The translations under genes were made by a program, and so were the position numbers. From Uliginosibacterium sp. 31-16 (GTDB taxonomy: Bacteria > Pseudomonadota > Gammaproteobacteria > Burkholderiales > Rhodocyclaceae), in contig NZ_JAVALZ010000001.1 of NCBI RefSeq assembly GCF_030730865.1, positions 1,488,001-1,552,000 on the forward strand: 64,000 nt of DNA. The letters run 5' to 3'. Positions 51,249 to 59,079 of the stretch are shown here, one piece after another (within the stretch, counting starts at the first letter, position 1; every line of letters starts with the position of its first letter). The notes beneath the pieces were generated by a model. That model was given only the letters and a program-made list of their open reading frames with translations. It was not told the origin of the DNA and searched no databases.

Positions 51249-52465
51249 TGATCTGGAACGCCCTCCTGCTGGCCCTGCGCGAAATCCGTCGCAACCTGAT
51301 GCGCGCCTCGCTCACCGTGCTGGGCATCGTCATCGGCGTGGCTGCCGTGATCACCATGGTCACTCTGGGCAATGGCGCCACCGCCCAGATTACTGCGCAG
51401 GTGGCGAGTCTGGGCTCCAATCTGGTCATCGTGCGGCCCGGCCAGCGCATGTCGCCGGGTCAGGCGGCAGGCTGGGCGCCGGCCTTCAAGGAAGACGACA
51501 TTACCGCCATCCTCGAAGCCGTGCCGGCCGTGCGCAGCGCCACCGGCACAGCACAGCGCGGCAGTTCCCTGAGCTATCTGGCCGAGAACACGTATACCCC
51601 GGTGATCGGCACCACCCCGAGCTACCCCGAGGTGGGCAACTGGAGCTTGACCGAAGGCCGTTTCTTTCACGATGGCGAGCAGCGTGCCGGGCGCGCCGTG
51701 TGCGTGCTCGGTGAGTCGGTACGCAAGACCCTGTTTGCCGGCACCAGCCCGCTGGGGGAGAAGATCCGCTTCCGCGGCGTCGCCTGCGAGGTGATCGGCG
51801 TGCTCGCCCCCAAGGGGCAGTCTGCGATGGGACAGGATCAGGATGACGTCGTGCTGATGCCGCTGAAAGCTTACCAGCGCCGCGTCGCGGGCCGCCGCAG
51901 CCGGCAGGACGTGGGCACCCTGATGCTTTCGGTGCGAGATGGCATGAGCACCGAGAAAGTGGTCAAGGAAGTCACCGAACTGATGCGTGAGCGGCGCAAT
52001 CTGGCGCCCAACGAGAGCGACAATTTCTCGGTCTTCGATACCAAGCAGATCGCTGACGCGCTATCAAGCACCACGCGCATCCTCACCGCGCTCCTCGGCG
52101 CAGTGGCAGCGGTCAGTCTGCTGGTGGGCGGCATTGGCATCATGAATATCATGCTGGTGTCGGTGACTGAGCGCACCCGCGAAATCGGCACCCGGCTGGC
52201 CATCGGCGCACTCGAATCCGAAGTGCTGCTGCAGTTCCTGGTTGAGGCGGTGGCGCTGTCGTCCTTTGGTGGCCTGCTTGGCATCGCACTGGCCCTGATC
52301 GCCTCATTCGGCCTTACCAGCGCGATGAACCTGCCTTTCGTACTGGATCTGAACATCATGCTGCTGGCCTTCATCGTGTCTGCCAGCATCGGCGTGCTCT
52401 TTGGTTTCGTGCCGGCACGCCGCGCCGCGCGGCTCGATCCGATCGAGGCGCTGCGCCACGAATGA
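51248..52465 (+). CDS. MacB-type ABC permease
   Basis: A 405-residue permease. The N-terminal helix ('LTVLGIVIGVAAVITMVTLG') is followed by a large periplasmic domain and three C-terminal helices. 'SVTERTREIGTRLAIGALES' is the coupling motif, and 'LVGGIGIMNIMLVS' and 'VPARRAARLDPIEALRHE' close the protein as in MacB. Together with the adaptor and outer-membrane gene it makes a macrolide/peptide-type tripartite efflux pump. The substrate is unknown. Confidence 0.95.
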   Translation: MIWNALLLALREIRRNLMRASLTVLGIVIGVAAVITMVTLGNGATAQITAQVASLGSNLVIVRPGQRMSPGQAAGWAPAFKEDDITAILEAVPAVRSATGTAQRGSSLSYLAENTYTPVIGTTPSYPEVGNWSLTEGRFFHDGEQRAGRAVCVLGESVRKTLFAGTSPLGEKIRFRGVACEVIGVLAPKGQSAMGQDQDDVVLMPLKAYQRRVAGRRSRQDVGTLMLSVRDGMSTEKVVKEVTELMRERRNLAPNESDNFSVFDTKQIADALSSTTRILTALLGAVAAVSLLVGGIGIMNIMLVSVTERTREIGTRLAIGALESEVLLQFLVEAVALSSFGGLLGIALALIASFGLTSAMNLPFVLDLNIMLLAFIVSASIGVLFGFVPARRAARLDPIEALRHE

Positions 52466-52483
52466 CCTGCATCGGAGATTGCC

Positions 52484-53260
52484 ATGCGCCTTTGTTCCCG
52501 CTTCCTGACCCTCCTGTGTGCGCTGCTGCCGGCTCTGGTCAGCGCTGCGGAAACCCGCGACATCACCCTCGCCGCGGGTGAAGTGTTCCGGCTCAGCGAA
52601 ACCGAGCAATGGCGCTTCGAAGTGCAGAAGGAGGCCAGTGGCCGTTTTGCCGATGTGCGGATCAGCCCGAAGCAGGGCAACAGCTTCATCCTTGCCCTTT
52701 ACTTCATTGCCGACACGCCTGATCTCGCTCGCCTCGATACGCCGGAAAAAATCGCCCGTTCGGTGAGCGAAGGAGCCGAAAAATACCTTGCGAACAGTGT
52801 CGAGAAAGACATCACCCTGCAGGCGATTTCGGCGCGGGGCAGCTATGGTTACCGGACCGTGCTGACCGATGCCGATCCGCGCAGTGCGCCGGGCGGATAT
52901 CGCTACATCACGCGCGGCATGGTGCGCCTCTCGCCGGACTCCGCGCTGGGCTTCAGCCTGCTGAGTCAGGAGATCAACACCGCGGCCTACAACCGCCTGC
53001 TCAACTACGTGTACAGCTTCATCAGGCTGGCTCCCAACAGCGCGCAAAGCGCACCCGCCGTGCCGCTCGCCACGACAGCACCTGTCGCCAGACCCTCCGC
53101 CAGCTTCAGCTCCAGCTCCAGCCCCAAGCCCGCTCCGGCGCCTACCGCGAAAGCGCCGGTGTCGCGCCAGCCCCGGCCGGGCAGGGCCGGCCAGGATCTG
53201 CGCGATTGCCTGAATCTGCCCACCGCCGCTGAAGTGGCGCGCTGTACTCACTCCCGCTGA
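52484..53260 (+). CDS. secreted protein of unknown function, end of the efflux operon
   Basis: A 258-residue protein with a signal peptide (about 1-21, 'LLCALLPALVSAAETRDITL'), a folded region to ~175 ('EQWRFEVQKEASGRFADVRI', 'GYRYITRGMVRLSPDSALGF') and a Ser/Pro/Ala-rich tail with a final Cys pair. I do not recognise the family. It follows the permease by 18 bases and may be part of the same transcript. Palindromic element G follows. Confidence 0.65.
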   Translation: MRLCSRFLTLLCALLPALVSAAETRDITLAAGEVFRLSETEQWRFEVQKEASGRFADVRISPKQGNSFILALYFIADTPDLARLDTPEKIARSVSEGAEKYLANSVEKDITLQAISARGSYGYRTVLTDADPRSAPGGYRYITRGMVRLSPDSALGFSLLSQEINTAAYNRLLNYVYSFIRLAPNSAQSAPAVPLATTAPVARPSASFSSSSSPKPAPAPTAKAPVSRQPRPGRAGQDLRDCLNLPTAAEVARCTHSR

Positions 53261-53270
53261 AGCATCGGTC

Positions 53271-53379
53271 TGCCAAGCCGCATCCAGCGGGCTTCTCCGG
53301 ATAGCCTGCCTGTTCAGCCTTGTGCAGAGCGGATTTCCAGCATGGCATGCTGAAGAAGTCCGCGGGAGGCGGCTTGGCA
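53271..53379. repeat. palindromic element G
   Basis: Outer arms TGCCAAGCCGC (53271-53281) and GCGGCTTGGCA (53369-53379) are perfect over 11 bp. The inner segments AGCGGGCTTCTCCGGATAGCC and GCATGGCATGCTGAAGAAG pair in part. The arm sequence differs from elements A, B and E while staying complementary. It lies between convergent genes. Confidence 0.75.
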
Positions 53380-53457
53380 GGAGGGGACGTGCAGCCATTC
53401 AGGTGGCGTGCGTAAAAAGCCACCTCAGTCCTCCGGCACAACGGTTGCCGTTGCAGG

Positions 53458-54498
53458 CTAGCGTGCCGGTCCCACCTTGGCGGGCTCGACGGTTTGCTGG
53501 CAATTGCGGCCGGCCTGCTTGGCGCGATAGAGCGCTGCGTCGGCCTGGTGAAGAAGTTCTTCCGCCGCGTGCAGGCGCGAGGCGTGCAGACTGGCCAGAC
53601 CCAGACTGACCGTGACAATGCCGGGCGGGATGTTGGCGTGGGGCAGGGCCAGCGACCAGATGCCCTGCTGGATGCGTCGTGCGGTTTCGCGCGTTTCGTG
53701 CGTGTTTGAATTGGGCAGGAGCACGACGAATTCTTCGCCACCGTAGCGGGCGACCAGATCGCCGGCGCGTTGTGCGGCTTGTGTCAGGGCCTGGGCGATG
53801 GCCTGCAGGCAGGCATCACCAGCCGGGTGGCCATAGTGGTCGTTGAAGTGCTTGAAATGGTCGACATCCAGCATGATCAAAGACAGGGGCGCGCTGGCGC
53901 GCTGGGCACGACTCCATTCCTGGGCGAGCATGCGATCGAAGCTGCGGCGGTTGGCAATGCCGGTCAGCGCGTCGGTGTAGCTCAGGGCTTCAAGCTTGTT
54001 GTTCGCTTCGGCCAGTTCCCGGGTGCGTTCCTCGACGAGGGCGGCGAGCTCGGCGTTGCGCTCCTGCAGGCCATTGATGGGGTAGACCTCGCCATCCTGT
54101 ACGAGGTGATAGGGAATCGAGATGCCACTGTGGATGATCTTCCAGTCCTGGTCTTCCAGCCGGAAAATCAGGACCAGCCGGGCGGTTTCGCGCGACAGGA
54201 TGTGATCGGGGGTGGGCAGGTGGATGTGGAAGAAAGCGGTGCTCGCCACCACGTCGTCGCTGATGTCCTGCAGGGAGACATCCAGCATTTCGATGCCCAG
54301 ACGACCCGGCACCTGGGCGAAGTCCTGGCGGGTGATGCTGATCCATTCCGCCTTGCTGGTCACGAGGCAGTTGCCGCCACCGGTGTAGCCGCTGAAATTG
54401 TCGCTGAAGCGCGTGGTGAGACGGTCGTCACGGGACGCGTACATCTCGATGTATTCATCGAAGAGTGAGCGAATCAGCTGCTGGCGTTCCGTGCGCAT
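53458..54498 (-). CDS. diguanylate cyclase with NTF2/SnoaL-like sensor domain
   Basis: A 346-residue cytoplasmic protein. Residues ~1-130 resemble an NTF2/SnoaL-type domain ('SLFDEYIEMYASRDDRLTTR', 'TARLVLIFRLEDQDWKIIHS'). A coiled-coil linker (145-172) leads to the GGDEF domain with 'DALTGIANRRSFDRML', 'IMLDVDHFKHFNDHYGH' and active loop GGEEF (253-257). An RxxD product-inhibition site (Arg244, Asp247) lies five residues before it. It should make cyclic di-GMP in response to an unknown small ligand. Confidence 0.92.
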   Translation of the reverse strand: MRTERQQLIRSLFDEYIEMYASRDDRLTTRFSDNFSGYTGGGNCLVTSKAEWISITRQDFAQVPGRLGIEMLDVSLQDISDDVVASTAFFHIHLPTPDHILSRETARLVLIFRLEDQDWKIIHSGISIPYHLVQDGEVYPINGLQERNAELAALVEERTRELAEANNKLEALSYTDALTGIANRRSFDRMLAQEWSRAQRASAPLSLIMLDVDHFKHFNDHYGHPAGDACLQAIAQALTQAAQRAGDLVARYGGEEFVVLLPNSNTHETRETARRIQQGIWSLALPHANIPPGIVTVSLGLASLHASRLHAAEELLHQADAALYRAKQAGRNCQQTVEPAKVGPAR

Positions 54499-54796
54499 GG
54501 GACAAACCTGTTTCTGGGGGAGGAATGTGCGCGTTGCGTTTGACGCGCCCTGTCAGGATGGCGGAAATTGGCGACAACCCGGGGCCGCACTGTCCGAAAG
54601 TCTTCCCCCTTGTTTCAACATGGTTTTACGGCCGCGCGTGACGCAACTTTACCGCGGGATGCCGGTCTGGCCTCAAATCAGGCTTCTCCGGTCAGGCGTG
54701 GCCAATGGTCGGCTGCTCGCGTGCAGGTTACGGGGGCTATGATTGCGCTTGCAGGCTGTGTGGCCTGTGAGCCTTCCACCGACAAAGAGAGTCATC

Positions 54797-56920
54797 TTGA
54801 GCGCCTCCATGACACCCGTCCGGTTCCCGCGCACACCCTTGCTGAATGGTCACGATGTCCGGCAGATGCGGCAGACCGTGCGCGACTATTTCCACGCCAC
54901 CTTTGACCGCTACGAACAGCTCTTTGAAGTGCTGAGCTGTGACGAGGCTTACTACCGGAAGCCGATCACGCTGCGGCACCCACTGATTTTCTATTACGGC
55001 CACACCGCCACCTTCTTCATCAACAAGCTGCTGCTGGCCGGCCTGATCACCGAGCGCATCAACCCGGCCTTCGAGTCGATGTGCTCGGTGGGCGTGGATG
55101 AAATGAGCTGGGACGACCTCTCTGACGCGCATTACGACTGGCCGGCGGTGAGCGAGCTGAAGGCCTACCGTGATGCGGTGCGGGCGAAGGTGGATGCGGT
55201 GATCGCGAACGCGCCGCTGACTTTACCGATTGACTGGAGCAACCCCTGGTGGGCGATCCTGATGGGCATCGAGCATGAGCGTATCCATCTGGAAACCTCG
55301 TCGGTGCTGATCCGTCAGCACGTGCTCGATTTCGTGCAGCCAAATGCTGCCTGGCAGCCCTGCCGTGAAACGGGTGTGGCACCGGCGAATGAACTGCTTG
55401 CGGTGGCCGCTGGCAGCGTAAGGCTCGGCAAGGCGCGCGAGGATGCGCGCTATGGCTGGGACAACGAATACGGTCAGCGTCACGCGGCGGTTGCCGCCTT
55501 TCAGGCCAGCCGCTATCTGGTGAGCAATCAGGAATTCCTCGGTTTCGTCGAGGCCGGCGGCTATGCGCAGGATGCGCTGTGGACCGAAGAGGGGCTGGGC
55601 TGGCAGCGTTTCAGCCAGGCGACGTGCCCGACTTTCTGGCAGTGCCGCGAAGACGGCTGGCGTCTGCGCCTGATGTGCGAGGAAGTGCCCATGCCCTGGG
55701 ACTGGCCGGTGGAGGTGAATTACCACGAGGCCAAGGCGTTCTGTACGTGGAAGTCACGCGAGACCGGGCTGCGTGTACGTCTGCCGAGTGAGGATGAGTG
55801 GTATCGCCTCTACGATCTGGCGGGGCTGGGTGAAGTGCCTGCTCAGGAGCCTGCGGCGGCCAATCTGCATCTCGATCACTGGGCATCCTCCTGCCCGGTG
55901 ACGCACTTTGCCCACGGTGATTTCTTCGATGTGGCGGGCAATGTGTGGCAGTGGACCGAGACGCCGATCTATCCCTTCGAGGGTTTCGAGGTTCATCCGA
56001 TCTACGACGACTTCAGCACGCCGACCTTTGACGGGCGCCACAACCTGATCAAGGGCGGCTCGTGGATCGCCTGTGGCAACGAGAGCCTGCGCGATTCGCG
56101 CTACGCCTTCCGGCGGCATTTCTTCCAGCATGCCGGTTTCCGCTACGTGGTGAGTGAGGCTGAGGCGGCCGCGCCGAACGTGTTCTACGAGAGCGACAAG
56201 CAGCTCTCCGAATACGCCGAATTCCACTACGGCGACGAATACTACGGCGTGCCGAATTTTCCGAAAGCGCTGGCGCAGATCGCGATTGCTGCGATGGCCG
56301 GCAAGCCGGCGCGCACGGCGCTTGATCTGGGCTGCGCCACCGGGCGCGCGAGCTTCGAGCTGGCGCGGCATTTCGAGCATGTCACCGGCGTGGACTTCTC
56401 CGCACGCTTCATCAATCTGGGCGTGCAGCTCGCCGCACAAGGCGAAGTGCGCTACACGCTGGTCGATGAAGGCGAGCTGGTTTCCTACAAGACCCGGCGG
56501 CTGGCTGATCTGGGGCTGGAGTCTGTGCGCGACAAAGTGAGCTTCCTGCAGGGCGACGCCTGCAATCTCAAGCCCATCCTGACCGGCTTCGACCTGATTC
56601 TGGCGGCCAATCTGATCGACCGGCTGTACGATCCGGCGGCCTTCCTGTCTGCGGTGCATGAACGCCTGAACATTGGTGGCGTGCTGCTGATCGCTTCGCC
56701 CTACACCTGGCTGGAGGAGCACACCCGGCGTGAGGACTGGCTGGGTGGCTTCAAGAAGGATGGCGAGAATTTCACCACGCTGGATGGTCTGAAAGCGCTG
56801 CTGGGCAAGCATTTCCGCCTGATGCAGGCACCGCAGGAAGTGCCCTTCGTGATCCGCGAAACGCGGCGCAAATTCCAGCACACGCTGTCGGAAGTGACGC
56901 TGTGGGAGCGGCTCAGATAA
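54797..56920 (+). CDS. ovoA: ovothiol biosynthesis enzyme OvoA
   Basis: A ~707-residue trifunctional-type protein. An N-terminal DinB-like iron-binding region ('LIFYYGHTATFFINKLL', 'LMGIEHERIHLETSSVLI') precedes an FGE-sulfatase domain ('RYLVSNQEFLGFVEAGGYAQ', 'NLIKGGSWIACGNESLRDSR'). A C-terminal SAM methyltransferase follows ('ARTALDLGCATGRASFELAR', 'FDLILAANLIDRLYDPAAFL'). OvoA joins cysteine and histidine to 5-histidylcysteine sulfoxide, and its methyltransferase then forms ovothiol A. The TTG at 54797 has AAGAGAG upstream; ATG 54809 is an alternative. A separate lyase step is needed and no gene for it is seen here. Confidence 0.93.
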   Translation: MSASMTPVRFPRTPLLNGHDVRQMRQTVRDYFHATFDRYEQLFEVLSCDEAYYRKPITLRHPLIFYYGHTATFFINKLLLAGLITERINPAFESMCSVGVDEMSWDDLSDAHYDWPAVSELKAYRDAVRAKVDAVIANAPLTLPIDWSNPWWAILMGIEHERIHLETSSVLIRQHVLDFVQPNAAWQPCRETGVAPANELLAVAAGSVRLGKAREDARYGWDNEYGQRHAAVAAFQASRYLVSNQEFLGFVEAGGYAQDALWTEEGLGWQRFSQATCPTFWQCREDGWRLRLMCEEVPMPWDWPVEVNYHEAKAFCTWKSRETGLRVRLPSEDEWYRLYDLAGLGEVPAQEPAAANLHLDHWASSCPVTHFAHGDFFDVAGNVWQWTETPIYPFEGFEVHPIYDDFSTPTFDGRHNLIKGGSWIACGNESLRDSRYAFRRHFFQHAGFRYVVSEAEAAAPNVFYESDKQLSEYAEFHYGDEYYGVPNFPKALAQIAIAAMAGKPARTALDLGCATGRASFELARHFEHVTGVDFSARFINLGVQLAAQGEVRYTLVDEGELVSYKTRRLADLGLESVRDKVSFLQGDACNLKPILTGFDLILAANLIDRLYDPAAFLSAVHERLNIGGVLLIASPYTWLEEHTRREDWLGGFKKDGENFTTLDGLKALLGKHFRLMQAPQEVPFVIRETRRKFQHTLSEVTLWERLR

Positions 56921-56963
56921 GCCGCAGGTTTCACGTTGCCGCAGGCGACTGAAAGGAATGGCG

Positions 56964-57401
56964 ATGGATATCTACATGCAGGCCGCCATTGACGAGGCGG
57001 AGCTGGGGCGTGCCGAGGGTGGCATTCCGATTGGTTCGGTGCTGGTGCATCACGGCAAGATCATCGGGCGCGGGCACAACCGGCGTGTGCAGAATGGCAG
57101 CGCGATCCTGCACGGCGAGATGGATGCACTGGAGAATGCGGGGCGCCAGCCCGCGCAGATCTACCGGGAGTGCGTGCTGTACACCACCTTGTCGCCTTGC
57201 CCGATGTGCAGCGGCGCGGTCGTGCTGTATGGCATTCCACGCGTGGTGATTGGCGAAAACCGCAGCTTCATGGGCGAAGAGGAATGGCTCCGGTCGCGCG
57301 GGGTGGAGGTCGAGGTGCTGGAGGACCGCAGCTGCATCCGGATCATGAGCAACTTCATCGCCGAACACCCCGAGTTATGGAATGAAGACATCGGCGTCTA
57401 G
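56964..57401 (+). CDS. cytosine-deaminase-like nucleoside/base deaminase (yeast Fcy1 type)
   Basis: A 145-residue zinc deaminase. 'ILHGEMDALENAGRQP' holds the zinc His and catalytic Glu, and 'LYTTLSPCPMCSGAVVLYGI' the two zinc cysteines. The C-terminal 'NFIAEHPELWNEDIG' and 'IPRVVIGENRSF' closely resemble yeast cytosine deaminase rather than TadA. It would convert cytosine to uracil. ATG 56964 has AAGGA at good spacing; an ATG two codons earlier abuts the ribosome site. It follows ovoA by 43 bases on the same strand. Confidence 0.88.
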   Translation: MDIYMQAAIDEAELGRAEGGIPIGSVLVHHGKIIGRGHNRRVQNGSAILHGEMDALENAGRQPAQIYRECVLYTTLSPCPMCSGAVVLYGIPRVVIGENRSFMGEEEWLRSRGVEVEVLEDRSCIRIMSNFIAEHPELWNEDIGV

Positions 57402-57416
57402 CGCCGGACTGGCCGA

Positions 57417-57863
57417 TTACACGGACAGCATCCTGATCAGCTGAGTGTCACCGCTGTTCGCCACCTTCTCGGCCAGCGCATTGGCCTTGATCTGCTCCTG
57501 AGCCTCCAGCCTCTCCCTGATTTTGGCCGCGATGGCCTTTTCGATGGCGGCGCATTTCTCGGCGGGCATGGCTTTGAGGTCTTCTTCGGTCAGCCCCATT
57601 TCCTTGAGGATGGCTTCGCGCATGCGCTGCTCGGGGGTTTTGCTCATGTATTCGCGGAATTCAGCCAGCGCGGCAGCATCGGCTTCCCGGGCGGCACGGT
57701 TGCGGTCGGCCACACTCAAGCCTGGTGTTGCAGTGCTGGCGCTGCCTGTGCCGGAGAGGGCCTGTTCCAGCGCGCGCTGAAAGCTGTCGGTCGACGTCGT
57801 GCTGCGGGAGCTGCCCGCCAGGCCGCTCGTCGATGTGGCGTTCTGAAGCTTGGTGATCAGCAT
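57417..57863 (-). CDS. hypothetical protein with Ser/Thr-rich N terminus and helical C terminus
   Basis: A 148-residue protein. Residues 1-50 are Ser/Thr/Gly-rich ('ATSTSGLAGSSRSTTSTDSF'); the rest is charged helix ('EFREYMSKTPEQRMREAILK', 'IRERLEAQEQIKANALAEKV'). No signal peptide is seen. I recognise no family. It converges with the deaminase gene with 15 bases between stops. A small hairpin (57880-57898) lies just upstream of its start. Confidence 0.65.
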   Translation of the reverse strand: MLITKLQNATSTSGLAGSSRSTTSTDSFQRALEQALSGTGSASTATPGLSVADRNRAAREADAAALAEFREYMSKTPEQRMREAILKEMGLTEEDLKAMPAEKCAAIEKAIAAKIRERLEAQEQIKANALAEKVANSGDTQLIRMLSV

Positions 57864-57879
57864 GGTGGTGAGCTTTCAC

Positions 57880-57898
57880 GACAGGGGTGTTCCCTGTC
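57880..57898. promoter_or_regulatory. 7-bp inverted repeat upstream of the 57417-57863 gene
   Basis: GACAGGG and CCCTGTC flank a 5-base spacer, 17 bases before the start codon. It could be an operator or a leader hairpin masking translation initiation. There is no further support. Confidence 0.35.
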
Positions 57899-58051
57899 CA
57901 TGCAATCGGCGTACCAGACCGTGCGGCCTTGCTGCGGTTGCCGCGCATTGGGAGGCGTGGAAAATCCTGCCGGGCGAGCGCGCTTTTTTGCCGGCAGAAA
58001 CCGCCGGAGTTTGCCGTTTCCCGGGCGTACCGCTCCCGGGAGAGGCGTCGT

Positions 58052-58561
58052 TCAATCGTTGCCGGGCCGGCGGAAATCGTCCTCAATCCAGGCGTTGGCG
58101 CTGCGCAGGTTGAAGCGGAAATCCGGCCCGACACGCACCCGCGCCAGCACTTCGCCGGTGGCGTCGAGCGCGGCGAGCAGGGCGTGCGGCTCGTCCTCGT
58201 CGGGGATGATCTCCAGGGTGATTTCAAGCGGCCCGTTCTCCGTGCTGACGGTGAGGCGCTTGTGATGCATGGCGTGCACGTGCTGCTCGTGGCGGCGGAT
58301 GACTTCGCTGGCGGTCTTGATCAGGGTGCTGAAGGCGAAGGCATCCAGCGGTTTGGGATTCTTCTTGTCGCGGCCCATCGTCCACGGGCCGACCAGCGCG
58401 GGTTCGGGCTCGCCATCCTTGATCATCTCGACGGCCCAGCCGTCGTCGTCTTCGTTCTTGATGACGCGGGCCGTCCAGCCCCTGTCGATCCACAGGCGGG
58501 GTTCGTTCACGGCGCTGGGGATTGCGGCCTCGGAGGCTTCGTGCTGCAGGTCTTGGGTCAT
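58052..58561 (-). CDS. conserved-looking hypothetical cytoplasmic protein
   Basis: A 169-residue acidic protein without signal or membrane segments. Notable stretches are 'NEPRLWIDRGWTARVIKNED', 'LVGPWTMGRDKKNPKPLDAF', 'ASEVIRRHEQHVHAMHHKRL' and 'GPDFRFNLRSANAWIEDDF'. No family is recognised. The ATG at 58561 is chosen; the longer frame adds a poorly coding leader. It is monocistronic as far as can be seen. Confidence 0.65.
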   Translation of the reverse strand: MTQDLQHEASEAAIPSAVNEPRLWIDRGWTARVIKNEDDDGWAVEMIKDGEPEPALVGPWTMGRDKKNPKPLDAFAFSTLIKTASEVIRRHEQHVHAMHHKRLTVSTENGPLEITLEIIPDEDEPHALLAALDATGEVLARVRVGPDFRFNLRSANAWIEDDFRRPGND

Positions 58562-58616
58562 GGCAGGATTGTACGTGGCTGCGCCTTGGCGCAAGCTGCT
58601 TTAAACAGGGGTGGCC

Positions 58617-58665
58617 GGAGAGCCGCCTGCAGAGTGCTTCTGCAGGTAGTCGTCCGGCTCAGGCA
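58617..58665. repeat. palindromic element H
   Basis: CCGGAGAGCCGCCTGCAG opens the element. CCTGCAG (58626-58632) and CTGCAGG (58640-58646) are perfect inner arms around 7 bases, and CCGGCTC follows. It shares the GGAGAGCCGC signature with elements D and E and lies between two minus-strand genes. Confidence 0.6.
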
Positions 58666-58780
58666 GTCTGGATGCGGGTTTCCGGGCAGGGGGACGGCGC
58701 AGGCTTGCTGCGTGCGGCCGGGCAGGCGGGTGCCCGGTGGGTGCAGACGTCAGACCCGGCGGACATGCGTGCTGTCTCGA

Positions 58781-58963
58781 TCAGCTTTCCGCTGCATCCG
58801 CAGCGGGTTGCGGGGAGGTCTCCGGGGTTTCGTCGCCGATGTCCTGATCGCTGCCGCCCTCGTTCTTGCGCTTGAGCTTTTCTTCTTTCTTCTGTTTCTT
58901 TGCGAGTTCGCGCTGACGTTTTTCGTAGGAATAGTTTGGTTTGGCCAAGATGCGATCTTTCAC
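58781..58963 (-). CDS. small lysine-rich hypothetical protein
   Basis: A 60-residue protein: 'AKPNYSYEKRQRELAKKQKK' followed by 'EEKLKRKNEGG' and an acidic Pro/Ala tail. Very similar short lysine-rich proteins starting '(M)AKPNYSxEKRQ' occur widely in proteobacteria without known function. An in-frame TTG five codons downstream of the ATG is an alternative start. It is highly charged and probably nucleic-acid associated or disordered. Confidence 0.7.
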   Translation of the reverse strand: MKDRILAKPNYSYEKRQRELAKKQKKEEKLKRKNEGGSDQDIGDETPETSPQPAADAAES

Positions 58964-59079
58964 TTTCGGGTTGTGGATGGCCTATACGGTAAGCGATTTC
59001 CGGGAATTAAGCTGCATTGCTGCGTGCCGGGCCCGGTGAATGCCTACAATGAGGCGGCGTTCTCCACCCGGGATCCCTC

